Source of the DNA: Sanderia malayensis | Lineage: Eukaryota > Cnidaria > Scyphozoa > Semaeostomeae > Pelagiidae | Length of the DNA: 64,000 nucleotides | NCBI GenBank assembly: GCA_013076295.1 | Contig: RQOL01000817.1 | Coordinates: forward strand, 53,056 to 117,055 | Direction: 5' to 3' | Notes under the pieces: generated by a model | The model's database searches: none | Told to the model about the DNA's origin: nothing | The model's input: the letters and a program-made list of their open reading frames with translations, nothing else | Position numbers and translations under genes: made by a program | Shown: piece by piece, positions 13,396 through 25,636 of the stretch | Numbering within the stretch: position 1 is the first letter of the stretch | How the letters are laid out: each line of letters starts with the position of its first letter

Positions 13396-15534
13396 ACGAG
13401 AAAGATTATTTTGAAAATGTTTAGCTCTAGATTCGAATTAAACTAACGAACATAAATTTAATTAAGACAAACATGCTTGCTCATTAATTTTATTTTCGGA
13501 TATTATCCTTACAGTCCTCCAGCCCTCCCACAAATGCTTGTATGCACATTTCAAAACTCACTTCGTTGTGAGTAAATTGTATTTGATATGAGACGCACAC
13601 ATATTGTGTGATTAAAAAAAGTATTAAATGACTTACCCATGACATTTAGTACGACCATTGAGAACTTTTGGCATTGCGAAGCAAATGTTCAGGAAACATA
13701 TTTTGTAATATTTTCTAATTTCACTAGCTCAATTCAGCAACTATTGATCGCTTGCATTTGCATAAGTATAATAAAAATCATGGCAAGTCATTATTATTCG
13801 TTTAAAATAATTGTGCTTGGTTCGCTGAGTCTTTTGTTTTTCCTTTATTTCCATAATTGTTGTTGTTCGCAATGATTGAGAGCGATTAACAGAATTTGTT
13901 TAACACAACATGTTTTATTGTTTTTCAGCCAGGCATATCGCCAATTAAATATATATTGTTATCGGGAAAACTTTTTCTTGTTGCGATTCAACATAAACAG
14001 GATGCAATGTGCCTTCAAATTTACTGGTGTCATGTACAATAATTGTTTGTGAAGAGCCTTGAATGTTGCATTCTGCTGCTCGTTCACTTCTGTATTGAAG
14101 CTTTCATATTTATGATACATTGAAATATCATAGCTTGGTGCACATCCTAAAAGGTATTACAAAACACTTCGAAAATTTGTGAATTTATTTATACTTCTCT
14201 TATTGTAATGGATATGACGCCTCCATGAGGTATGTAATTGAGAATGCAATTGAACTTGAGCAAAATGTTCTCAATAGGCACTTATGCCATTTGAATGCCC
14301 GAGTTGTTATAATAATAGCAACAGTAATACTTACCGAAATGGCTCTTCCAATGGAAGCAATCAATCAAAAAGCGTGTTTCTTTGAAATATGACATATCGT
14401 GACTTAAACAGTACTGATGTAAATTGCAGCAATTATCATGGACTATTACCTTTCGAGATGTGTAGAGAATATACAAACCATTATTATCAAGCTCAGGAAG
14501 TAGCTCTAAGTTGTGAATTATAAAACTAAGTGAGGTACATACCTATTGGGAGTCTTGTATGAATAATTGTGAATGGGACATTTACAGATTCCTGGGAATC
14601 CATAATTTGGAATCCATAGCAGATCTCTACGGGAAAAATTACACTTTGGTTATCTTTCTATCAACTCCCTGACCTTTATGAATATTGCATGGAATAAAGC
14701 TATAGTACAATATTACCATGCTCGCAATACATTGTAAATATTCCGGGGTATAGGTTTGGATGACCGGTGTAATCTTTATTGCAATTCTCTCTGCCTCTTC
14801 ATTTGCTTTTGTCCTTGACATATTTTCCTCGCTCGCATCAAACCAGCCATGCAGGAAAAAATGACAGATTCGTGCCATTTGCTTCTTCAACTGGTGGTCC
14901 CAAATTGTGTTGAGGTACACAAAGGCACACCTCTGCCTTTTCTTGCATGTTTCTAACCAGCTCATACTGGAAGGCTCCGATGGTAGTTTTTTTAAACTCC
15001 ATAAACGATAAGAGCGCAATTCTGTATTTCAATCAAGTGTTTTGGTTCGCTTCTCACAACTATGCCTCTATTTAACTCATTTAATATTTCACTGAGTATT
15101 GTGGAAACAGGGAAATAAGAGCAAACTGGCGAGTTTGACGATAAACACTTGAAGAGTATCCAGATAGTTTCAAGAATCTTCTTTATTCCACCATATTGTT
15201 GCTCCAGCTTTGTGATAACATGAAGTAAGCTGGAGTTGTGTTCACGAAATTTCTCACTCAGCCTATGGCCTTCCACTTGGTCTGTTTCACCACGTGACTT
15301 CACAAACTTTTTCAGTGTCATCCTAGTATCTTCATTAGAGATGAATACTCTATCTCTAAACCAAGTGCAAAAATAATAATAAATAAAATTACTATGTTGC
15401 ATTAAGACGCTTAGTGCGTTATTTACAATTTCAACTTAGAATTCAAAATTCATTCCCGCGTAACGAAGAACTTAGAAGGGGGAGTTACCTAACGCCTACC
15501 ATTGAATCATAAGAGCATTTGAGTGGGCATAATG

Positions 15535-15945
15535 TACTCATAATAAGCGCCCGGCGCTTATTAAGTATTTTGCAAATACTGGGTGGGCGCTTATTAAAGG
15601 GGGGGCTTATTTCACAAGCCCTGAAATTTTCAAATCAAACGACCTCAAAAACAAAAAAATAATCTTATAGAGTTCCAAATGTTATTCAATTTCAAGCAGT
15701 CAAGATCAACTTCAAATGCTGATTTTGACTGCATTGCATTTCCAAAGGCTCAAGCTCAAGTGTCTTTCCAGCCTGGAGTTTCTACGTTATTATTTAAACA
15801 AAACAGTGAAAATGTAAGAATTCAATTAACCGCCCTGGGTGGTTAATAGAGGGGGCGCTTATTTCATAATTTTTTATTTTAAGGTGGGTGCTTATTGGAG
15901 GGGGAGATTAATGGAGGGTGGACGCTAATTTGAGGAAATATGGTA
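15535..15945. mobile_element. MITE with GCGCTTATTA modules
   Basis: Repeated modules such as GGGCGCTTATTAAAGGGGGG and GAGGGGGCGCTTATTTC occur at both sides of a 400-bp non-coding tract that ends in TTTGAGGAAATATGGTA. The right end resembles the TACCGTATTTCCTC end of the MITE at 11985-12366, which suggests a related family. The left border is poorly defined. It lies in an intron of the KDZ gene. Confidence 0.55.
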
Positions 15946-16561
15946 TGCAATACTATGCTACTTATCTTACACGCAATGTGATGGAGTCTTCTGCTTGTTC
16001 CTGAACTTCTAACTGGTTGGCGTAAATGCGTCGAAACCCTAAAGATGTTGCATCACTAAAGATCCGTTGTGGGTATTGGCCGCAGTTGTTGCACAAAAAA
16101 CCAGTATCAGCATCTAGGTCAAGTAAGCCAAGGAGCGCATACCAGCTCATTCTTCACTGGGTGTAGCCAAAAAAGTGCTCACAATTGAACCCAGAGGCCA
16201 CAAGATTCTTGTTCCAGACTTCAAGATAACTGACTAAACTTTGGCTAAAAGTTATAATAGTATTAAGCATCAGCTCCCCCAATAATTTGCAAATATTTGT
16301 TTCCTTAAGCCTCTATTTATAATATTCTTGGGCCTACCACAGACATCTTGCTAGCGCAGTGCCGTGCCAGGATATTTCACTCTGGTGCGGCACTGCCACG
16401 GCATTGGCACAACGTCTGTAGTGAACACAAATTTTTGTGCCGTGCTGAAGTCCTGGCGTGCCAGTGTTTACGAGCACGGCACTGAAACAAACGCCGTGCT
16501 GCAGTTGTGCCAAGTCATGATGAATTCCGGTGGTCAATGTTTTCACTATTACCTAAAATCC

Positions 16562-17500
16562 TAGCGGTGACGGAAGCTGCGGCCAAAGGCCACCCGGCAC
16601 GGGCGTTGTGATCCCTTTTTGGCTTCCCATTCTCCCTTATTCTTTCCGAAAACCTTCCACAACTCTTCTCATCTGCATTCGTAATTTTTTTCGCCAGCTC
16701 TTCTCTCGAAATTCCCTGTATTTTTCCAAATATTTTCACTTTTCTACTTCGAAAATTCTTCCGCCCTTTGTTTTCCTTTCAAGTCTGCTTTGTGTCCTCT
16801 GTCCGATCCTGTCGTGCATGCTGCTCTCCTCGGCTTTTGTTTTGCGTGCCGGGGGACGTGTCGAAAGCTTTCACGCGTACTAAGGCCTTTCTTTTCATTT
16901 TATAAGAATGCTTAACTTTTTGTTGAGCCTCAGTATTCTTAACTTTTTTCCATTGTGAGCCTCGGAATGCCAAAAAGGCATAACTATTACAACGGCTAAC
17001 AGAATAAGTCCTTATTTCCTGTAGCACAGATTTTATCGACACTTTCATCGAAATTTGGCTGAGTGTATTTAAAACCGTTGCCTGTGAAAAGCACTCCAAT
17101 TCAAAAATAAAAAGCGCCTGCTAAAAACAATTTTTCAGCCTCATTACTCTTATAAAGTTTATTCTCATAAAAAAGAGTGTAGTCGAACAAAACCTGTTAT
17201 GCTCAGCGACCCCCCTGGCCAAACGAATGCGAAATGATGTCATGCTTCTGGAAAGATCGATTCGTGCGTTGTTTTGCTTTGCTGAGCCTTTTCGAAACAA
17301 AGAAACCCCGTTGCGTATCGCACTAATCCGATCGCATTTGATAGACGAGGAAGTTGCTTCCTTCCTTTATTGTGCAGTCGAGTTTTCATTTTCCAATTTG
17401 GGATGGGCAAGTAAATCCAGTGAATTCGCGGAAAACGTGGACCTCGGACAACTGCGGAATGGTAATGGGGGATCGCCAACAGCACGAACCTCATCCTCAC
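16562..17500. repeat. Interspersed repeat family R1, copy 1
   Basis: Begins near GCGGTGACGGAAGCTGCGGC and matches 27618-28250 over most of its length with substitutions and indels (shared blocks include CTTCCGCCCTTTGTTT, GCTTTTGTTTTGCGTGC, TGCTTCTGGAAAGATC and GACGAGGAAGTT). ORFs of 60-106 codons on both strands show no conserved reading frame, so it is treated as non-coding mobile DNA, possibly Helitron-derived. Confidence 0.7.
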
Positions 17501-17599
17501 GGAATCGATAGAGGTCTGAAAATTTAACTAATTTCATATGACAACAATTGATTGCATTACCTGCCTGCCGAACCGTAGTACCTATTTTGTTGGTGTGTA

Positions 17600-19010
17600 T
17601 TTTATGCATGTACAGTAGTATGTCGGTATGTATGCTATGTATGTTTGATGTATGTATTTTTTGTATATAGTATGTTGGTATGTATGTTTTTATGTATGTA
17701 TCGTATGTTGGTATGTATGTTATGTATATTTTTATGTATGTATCGTATGTTGGTATGTACGTTATGTATATTTTTATGTATGTATTGTATGTTGGTATGT
17801 ATGTTATGTATGTTTTTATGTATGTATTGTATGTTGGTATGTATGTTTTTATGTATGTATCGTATGTTGGTATCTATGTTATGTATGTTTTTATGTATGT
17901 ATTGTATGTTGGTATGTATGTTTTTATGTATGTAACGTATGTTGGTATGTATGTTATGTATGTTTTTATGTATGTATCGTATGTTGGTATGTATGTTATG
18001 TATATTTTTATGTATGTATCGTATGTTGGTATGTATGTTATCTATGTTTTTATGTATGTATTGTATGTTGGTATGTATGTTATGTATGTTTTTATGTATG
18101 TAACGTATGTTGGTATGTATGTTATGTATGTTTTTATGTATGTATCGTATGTTGGTATGTATGTTATGTATATTTTTATGTATGTATTGTATGTTGGTAT
18201 GTATGTTATCCATGTTTTTATGTATGTATTGTATGTTGGTATGTATGTTATGTATGTTTTTATGTATATTATGTATGTTTTTATATGTATTTTATGTATG
18301 TATCGTATGTTGGTATGTACGTTATGTATATTTTTATGTATGTATTGTGTGTTGGTATGTATGTTATGTATGTTTTTATGTATGTATTGTATGTTGGTAT
18401 GTATGTTTTTATGTATGTATCGTATGTTGGTATGTATGTTATGTATGTTTTTATGTATGTATTGTATGTTGGTATGTATGTTATGTATATTTTTATGTAT
18501 GTATCGTATGTTGGTATGTATGTTATCTATGTTTTTATGTATGTATTGTATGTTGATATGTATGTTATGTATGTTTTTATGTATGTAACGTATGTTGGTA
18601 TGTATGTTATGTATGTTTTTATGTATGTATCGTATGTTGGTATGTATGTTATGTATATTTTTATGTATGTATTGTATGTTGGTATGTATGTTATCCATGT
18701 TTTTATGTATGTATTGTATGTTGGTATGTATGTTATGTATGTTTTTATGTATATTATGTATGTTTTTATATGTATTTTATGTATGTATCGTATGTTGGTA
18801 TGTATGTTATCTATGTTTTATGTATGTATCATATGTTGGTATGTATGTTATGTATGTTTTTATGTATGTGTTTTAAGTTGGTATGTATGTTATGTATGTT
18901 TTTATGTATGTATCCTATGTAGGTATGTATGTACGTATGTATGTAGGTATGTATGTATGGTATGTATGTATTTAACTGTAGTGTATGTATGTAGATCGGG
19001 TATGTATGTA
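17600..19010. repeat. ATGT-rich minisatellite, about 1.4 kb
   Basis: Tandem variants of a unit built from GTATGTTGGTATGTATGTTATGTATGTTTTTATGTATGTATC, with unit lengths near 36 and 48 bp. A higher-order block ending in TTTTATATGTATTTTATG occurs twice (near 18270-18300 and 18750-18785), so several hundred bases were duplicated together. Long ORFs (up to 459 codons) exist in several frames and on both strands only because the repeat lacks stop codons; they translate to simple YVCWYVC or NIHTNIRYIHK repeats. Confidence 0.95.
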
Positions 19011-19081
19011 GTTAATACTTCTGAAGATTAGTAAATGCGCATGCGCAATTAGACTCAACATCACATCACAACGGCAACAAA

Positions 19082-20134
19082 ATGGCCGACAATTCTGACT
19101 TAACAGAATATGAAACAGAAAATGAGAGCTTTGAAAAAGAAATGCCAGACGACACAGAGAGCTCCAGCGAAGATGAAATATCGTGGCATGCATCCATGGA
19201 ATCAGTCCTCAAAAGAAAAAAGAAAGACACCAAAAAGAGCAACTCTTCTTCAAAGAAACGGCCTAGGCCTAGGCCTTTTATGTCAGCGGGGTCACAACAC
19301 CAGGGAAGTACAGGCCACAGTAGTGAAGGTAAGAAGAAGAATAAAGCATGTTGGACTCCAAGAATGCTAGCGGATGTTGTAGACGTTGTTGTCAACAATG
19401 AATCATTTAAGAAGAAATTAATATTTACTAACACTTCAAATGCCACCAAATCTCGTGCTTACGAAGGCATCATTAAAGAAGTGAATGATCGCAGCACAAA
19501 AAGAGGTGAAAGTTTTGGTTTTTCTACCACACAGGTGAGAAACAAATTTAAGAAACTCATCTCAGAATGTAAGAAAGTTGCCCTGACTACTTCTACTCCG
19601 AGTGGGATTAAACAGTTTTAAGACAAATTTGGAAAGTGGTTTGAGCTTTTGTACCCTGTTGTGAAACAGCGAGAATCTTGTGATCCTGGCCAGTCAATAG
19701 AACCCTGCACTGAAATGACAGAAGGTGGGACACTGCTTGATAACTCAGTCATTCCAGAAAGCAGCAGCAGAGAAAATGGTCCAGGGAAAAGTAGCAGAGA
19801 TGATGGTCAAGGAAGCAGCAGAGAAGATGAAAAATCTAATGAGAAAGAAAAGAGAGAAAAGCTGTTCATTCGTAAGAAACAAGCACACAAGAGATCACGT
19901 GCAATAGAGGAATTAAAAACTGTGGTTGTTTCTGCCATGGAAAGAATTGATAAAACCGACAACCTTATACAGTACTTTCAGCAAGAGAATGAAAGAGCCA
20001 GGCAGCATGACCTACAGCTTTTTAAAATGCTTACAGCTGCCAATACACCCCAGCCTTTAACCATGCAGCACACATACCTGCCTCTAACCATGCAACATAA
20101 TGTTATGCAAGGTTTCTCACCACCAAGATCATAG
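19082..20134 (+). pseudogene. Harbinger-associated Myb/MADF-like DNA-binding protein, one internal stop
   Basis: This is the accessory DNA-binding protein of PIF/Harbinger elements, which brings the nuclease to the transposon ends. It starts at ATG 19082 with an acidic N-terminus, then a basic KKRPRPRP tract (about residues 58-64). A Myb/trihelix-like domain begins around CWTPRMLADVVDVVV and includes QVRNKFKKLISECKK. A TAA at 19619-19621 breaks the frame exactly where the family usually continues into a GKWF segment. The same frame resumes (DKFGKWFELLYPVVK) and runs to 20134 through a Ser/Glu/Lys-rich tract and a C-terminal coiled region. Only this one defect is visible. It converges with the nuclease gene at 21699-20426. 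Confidence 0.82.
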
Positions 20135-21532
20135 AGTCAGTCAACACGTTTGATCATCAAGATACACCATATAAAAAAAACTATTGAAAAGAATGTCTTC
20201 AATGGAATTTACAAGTAAGTTAATTAGAAAGAAGTGATTAAAGCAAATACTGTAATTACTGATCATCAAACACCTGATAATTAGTTCTATTTTGAAAATG
20301 ACAATATAATAACAATATAACAAAAAAAATTATAAAATATTTAACCCAACAGAGTTTATGTTTGGAAATTTATGTAACAATTTTAGTTTCTTTTTCATTC
20401 CATAGTTTTATTTTTATTGCTTCCCTCACTCTTTCTGCACCCGGGCCTCTCTGTTGGTTATTTCCTTGTACCATAACCAGTAGCTCTCTAACTTTGTCAG
20501 TTGGTCTTCTGTGATTTCCAATGTGATCAAGTTCCAAGTCCTAAGACCTTGGTACTGTGTCCCCTCTTTTTGCAAGCAAAGATGCAGAACCACACATGCC
20601 AATGAATACAATTTTACAGTGTCCTTTGAAGCCTCGCATTTGCGTAACAGCACACACCATCTTCCTTTCAGCATTCCAAATGGCGACTCCACTACCATTC
20701 TGGCCGAACTCAGCCTGTAGTTGAAATACTTCTGTTCTATTGTCAAAGTAGCATTGGAATATGGCTTTTGGAGCCATGCTTGTAAAGGAAAACCACCATC
20801 ACCTAAGATGATTGGTCCTATGTTTAAATCGTTTGAAGAGAACCTGATATCTGGTATAAGCTTCTGATGTAAAATCTTCCTGTATAGCTTTGTTGACTGG
20901 AAAACAGTTCAATCATGTGTGTTGCCTGCCCATCCTGAGCTGGCGCAGATAAATCTATATTTAGCATCAACAAGGGCCATCAGAATAAGAGAATAAAGAT
21001 TTTTAAAATTGTGATGCTCTTTTCTTGCTTCGGCTCCTCCTTTTGGACATCGCATGGGCAAGTGGCAACCATCAACGGCACAGAAAGAATATGGAAATTG
21101 CCACTTGCTGTCCATTTCAACTATCATCTCCATCATCTTTTCGTTGTTTTGGGGAACAGTTGTGTTACGTATTGATGCCACAAATTTGTAACAAGTGCCT
21201 TACATACTTCTTCTGTGACATTACAGACGGTCGATTCACCGACACCAACCAGTTCAGATATTGTATGATTGTAATCTCCTCTGCCTAAAGGAAGCAGACA
21301 AATTGATAGGCGCTTCTCAGGAGAAATAGGCTCTTCCGTGACAGTTTCCTTAGAAATATCATTTTTTATTGTTTCCAAAACGTATTTAAATGTTCCTTTC
21401 GAAACTTGGAAAATTTTCTTAAATCGCTGATCTGAATAGTCCTGTGGTACTTTGTTCCACCAATCAGTATTTCTGCTTAAACTTCTGATTTTACGTCTAC
21501 TTCTTTCTCGTAGGCCTAGGCCTAGGCCTAAT
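19259..21532. repeat. Two AGGCCT palindrome runs in the Harbinger genes
   Basis: Short runs of GGCCTAGGCCTAGGCC occur at about 19261-19276 inside the Myb-like gene and again near 21513-21528 inside the nuclease gene. They encode Pro-Arg and Gly-Leu repeats respectively, an unusual pair of the same simple palindromic repeat in both genes of one transposon. Confidence 0.7.
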
Positions 21533-21699
21533 CCACCAGCACCAGCAAATGCCAAAATACAAATCAGCAAAACTAACATCCCGACCTTCATAGCTTGTAT
21601 CAACAAAATGACTTTGTGGAACATTTCCTTACGTTTTCTATTGGCAAGTAACATATGCTGCAGAAGAAGAGCGCTTGCAGATGTACTGTAAGGCGCCAT
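20426..21699 (-). pseudogene. Harbinger DDE nuclease, frameshift plus stop
   Basis: This is the transposase nuclease of PIF/Harbinger (DDE_Tnp_4 type). From ATG 21699 the order is an N-terminal region, a helix-turn-helix-like segment (ISELVGVGESTVCNVTEEV), then the catalytic core. The first Asp is in VDGCHLP, the second in GDGGFPLQAWLQKPY and the Glu in RMVVESPFGMLKGRW, so all three acidic residues are kept. A frameshift lies near 21175 (between the NLW segment and the ASIRNT segment) and a TGA at 20909-20911 interrupts the core. The frame then reopens without further shift to a stop at 20426. The copy is recently inactivated. Confidence 0.88.
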
Positions 21700-23406
21700 T
21701 TTGTTTCCACTAATTTACCTATTTTGCTCCTCCGCATTGGCTTCACAAATTCTGTGATTTATTTTCTGGCACGATGTCTGAATCGAACAGGCGTGCCAGG
21801 GCGTGCTGGCGCCATGCCAGAAAAATGCGAGCACGGCACGGTGCTGGCACGTCGTCTGTAGTAGGCCCTTAAATAGATATCAAAATATCATCATTTGCTT
21901 GGGAATTAACCATTGCATATTGCACAACTGGTGCGTTTTCTAGCAATAAAAACGTTGAAAAGGCCCTGAAGTTGCGCCCCCAGATCCCCATACTCTACCA
22001 GCTTTCCCTATATCAAAATGCGTGACTCAAGAGCCTCAAAAGCGTACATAATCGAACATTAATAATCAACATACCTATCTCCAGTTATGAAATTGTGCGT
22101 ATAACTTCGTAGAACATCATGACCAACAAGAAAATCTTCCATGCTTAAAATTCCCTTGTTGCACCCATCATACTTTGCAACTTCTCTACACGCTACATTA
22201 CTGCAAATTTTGAAAGGTACTAGCAATGAAAATACATTATTGAAAGGATAACATATATCGTTCCAATGCCCTATCCCTAACGTCAACTTACTTTTTATAT
22301 TACTTTAGAAACGACGGTCCAAAAACACTCACCCAAAACATCAGATATATACTTTTGAGTGTAAAGTTTAAAAAGTGTAAACCGCCTTGCAAATGCTGCA
22401 CATAGATGATGCAAAGTCATCTATTATTATAAAACGATCTTCAACAGTGTCAACAATACCATTTAAAAACCCAGGAAACAAACTTCTCTGAGAGTGCTGA
22501 ACAGAGAATGGAATTTTCATTCTTGAAACTGCCGGATGAGAGTGTCCCTTTGGTGCTGAATTTCGAATGTATTCATGTTGCTGAACCATATCGAGCAAAC
22601 AATCAGGTATATCCGTGTCTGTTCCATTTCTTGCAAGAGTCGACTTTACGCAAGATATATAATTGCAGGAATATCGAGTAGACGTGCAAGTAAAACATCT
22701 GAAACCCCTTCTATCAGCACCAACAATTCCAAATGAGTCAAGTGGTGGTTTTACAATTACCATCGACTTTCCAGACAATGGTAGCTGAACTAATGTAGAC
22801 AAACCCTGCAAAAAAACTTTTATGGTTACAATGAATAAAGTATGGCCAAAGAGAGATAACTTCTTACGCAATCGGCTCCTTACACTGGCCCTAAATGGTG
22901 TTGATTTCTGTTACAAATAACATATTTTTATACTTTATTGGGATTTTATGTGAAAACCCGACTAGGTGCACACACTTGAAAACAACACACATGAAAATAT
23001 CAATATAAAAATGGGAACTTTCTTCCATGGGCAAGTTTAAAAGATGACAGAAGTGACTTGATTTTGAATATCAAAAACTGAGAGGATAGAAAAAAGGGAG
23101 AAGGACAAAAACAAAATTAAAGGAAATGTAGAAAGCAGCAAGACAATCAACTTTGGGAAAAAGAGCTTAGAAGTGCAAAAAATATCAATCAATAATTGAT
23201 TTCTTTTTATTAAGAAATTTGATGACATATTACAGAATATAAGTAGGGATTCACATAATTTGGGCAGTGTAAAAAGGGCCAATAAAGTACCAGACATGAA
23301 ATAAATAAAAGAAAAGTGGTTTGCAAGCTCAGATATAGCTCAATAATTTATTGTATTTTAGGAATATGGTTATTTTTGCCACTACCTGATGATACCAGTG
23401 GTCTGT

Positions 23407-24490
23407 GTATACACTTAGGTATTAAAAGTATTCGAACGCCTGATGAAAAATGGCGTCTAGAAGTGGCCCTAGGCCTGAACAAGAAAATTAACATAACAAT
23501 ATAATACTACAAAACGGGTTTCAATAGCGAATTTCTTTGGCATAAATATACTCAAAATTTCATAAATTTTTGAATGAAATCATAATTTAAACTATATCGT
23601 ATTGTTTTACAAAAATATTAAAAGAAAACTGCGAAGAGGTCCCTCAAAAAATTTTTACGACAATTTATCGAAGTGGAGTAATTAAAACGCGAATAACTAT
23701 AATTTCTTTCACTCAGAGCCGCGCAAATTCTCTCTCATTTAAAAGAGAATGTTTTAAAATTTTGAAAAATATAAAAATTTTCCATGTAACTGTCTTGACC
23801 TTTTAGAATTCAAGGTTTAAGTCTTTGTTTACAACTCGAGAAGCACATGTTTTGTTTTTCAAATTTCAAAATGTGTTTTAAAAATTGAATTTTTGTTCAT
23901 TTCAGAAAATATTAAGCCCTTGAAAGTTATATCAAATTATAGTATTGGAAGCAAATTATAGGAATATCCATGTCGGATTTTTTGTTATGGCGCTTAACCT
24001 ACTTCTTTTTACTCTGAAAAAAAAATTATAGAAAGATCGGATTTGTCAAGTCACATTCCGAAAATGCTAAACAAAGACTTAAAACCTTGAGTTCTAAAAG
24101 GTCAAGACAGTTACATGAAAATTATTTAAATTTTTCAAAATTTGAAAACATTCTTCTTTAAATGAGAGAGAATTTGCGTGGCGTTGAGTGAAAGAAATTA
24201 TAATTATTCGCGTTTTAATTACTCCACTTCGATAAATTGTCGTAAAAAATTTTTGAGGGACCTCTTCGCCGTTTTCTTTTAATATTATTATAAAACAATA
24301 TGATATAGCTTAAATTATGTTTTCATTTGAAAATTTATGAAATTTTGAGTATATTTATGCCAAAGAAATTCGCTATTGAAACCCGTTTGGTAGTATTACA
24401 TTGTTATGTAAATTTTCTTGTTCAGGCCTAGGGCCACTTCTAGACGCCATTTTTCATCAGGCGTTCGAATACTTTTAATACCTAAGTGTA
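23407..24490. mobile_element. Foldback transposon with arms of about 430 bp
   Basis: The first 430 bases (from CACTTAGGTATTAAAAGTAT) are repeated in inverted orientation at the end (24063-24489) with only scattered differences. About 225 bp separates the arms. TA flanks both ends, as in Tc1/mariner-type insertion. No gene is present. It lies in an intron of the KDZ gene. Confidence 0.88.
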
Positions 24491-24914
24491 TGTCTATAAA
24501 ATAATTGAAATTTGAAAGGTAATAGAGAAGTGTTTTTACAAAATTTAAAATTACATTAAAAATTATTAAAAAGTTGTGTTATTATGAAGCAGAGCCAAAT
24601 ATTTAAACATCACATGTTTAAAGTGGCATAAAATGTATTTGTACATGATGTACATGAACATTTTTACATACCTTCATTTATTGCTGGCATTGTTACTCCA
24701 TTGAATATTTCCCAAACACTAAACACTTCACAAAGCATATCTTCATATGAATGCAGTCAGCAAATTTTTCTTTAGGCATCTCCTTAAGCGCTGTATGAAA
24801 AAGGTGTTTACAAAAAATTCACAAAAGTTACAACCAATTTTTCAAACCAGAGCAAGACTATTCTATTGCCTTATTTTGACATATTTGATATAAAATGGTG
24901 GATGACCATGTCAA

Positions 24915-25010
24915 TGACAAACAGCACTGTTGGATTTGAACCCACAACCTTATTTATAATTCTACAAATGTGTGTTGCTGTTACACCAAGTGTGGGTGGA
25001 CATTGTCACT
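24915..25010 (-). other. Possible tRNA-like or SINE fragment
   Basis: On the minus strand, GGTTCAAATCC (a good RNA polymerase III B box) is preceded about 50 bases upstream by TTGGTGTAACAGCAAC, a weak A-box-like segment. There is no convincing cloverleaf, so this is at most a tRNA-derived SINE head or chance. Confidence 0.25.
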
Positions 25011-25461
25011 TAAACAGGTGTCTAGTGTTAACTAAACTGGCTCATATTAAAGTAATGTGCAACAAAACCAATTGATATATTTTAACTTACCTTGTGCACC
25101 ATGATTAATTTCTCTGCTTAAATTTCTAACAAAGTCGGTACGGCCTTTATGGCCCAGATTAAACATTGCAGATTGTTATAACACTTAATGGGAACCCTTG
25201 ACACAATACAGTACCTCTGAAGCTAAAAATAATTCAAAATATAAAAAATTAAATTATATTAAATTTCCAAAAGATAATAAACAATAGCATGACAACAAAG
25301 GCTGAAAAATATTACCTTCAACATCGGCCATTCAGTATGAAAATCTTGAATGAGGTAATCAGTATTTCCACGTATTTGCATCACTGATTTTGCTTTCAAA
25401 ACTTGAAAAAGACATGACTGCTCAACAACAGACATGCCCTGTAATATGAAAAATATCGTAA

Positions 25462-25636
25462 TACATTGTAGGGTATGTATTGTAGGGTATTCATTGTAAG
25501 GTATGTATTGTAGGGTATGTACTGTAGGGTATGTATTGTAGGGTATGTATTGTAGGGTAGGTATTGTAGGGTATGTATTGTAGGATATGTAATGTAGGGT
25601 ATGTATTGTAGGGTATGTATTGTGGGGTATGTATTG
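25462..25636. repeat. 14-bp minisatellite (TGTAGGGTATGTAT)n
   Basis: About a dozen tandem copies of TGTAGGGTATGTAT with few variants. The same 14-mer recurs at 31258-31505 inside the Helitron block. It sits in an intron of the KDZ gene between the 25891 and 25438 exons. Confidence 0.92.

Larger units (their letters stand above)
16330..21868. mobile_element. PIF/Harbinger transposon with nested repeats
   Basis: The termini are inverted: GGGCCTACCACAGACATCTT at 16330 and, on the other strand from 21868, GGGCCTACTACAGACGACGT. Inside are the two genes expected of the superfamily, a Myb/MADF-like DNA-binding protein (+) and a DDE nuclease (-), facing each other. Subterminal DNA is rich in GTGCCGTGCC/GGCACGGCAC modules. 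A target-site duplication is not obvious (CTT at left, TTA at right). The left half carries an interspersed repeat at 16562-17500 and the minisatellite at 17600-19010, which inflate the element to 5.5 kb. Confidence 0.85.

Noticed and set aside
16608..17511. Protein-coding gene in repeat R1
   Set aside because: The second copy at 27618-28250 does not conserve any of the reading frames.
17635..19031. Long ORFs on both strands (up to 459 codons) with YVCWYVC or YIHKNIHNIHTN repeats
   Set aside because: They are translations of an ATGT-rich minisatellite that lacks stop codons in several frames at once; no non-repetitive protein sequence is present.
24915..25010. A tRNA gene
   Set aside because: There is a good B box but no acceptor stem or cloverleaf pairing; kept only as a weak SINE-like feature.
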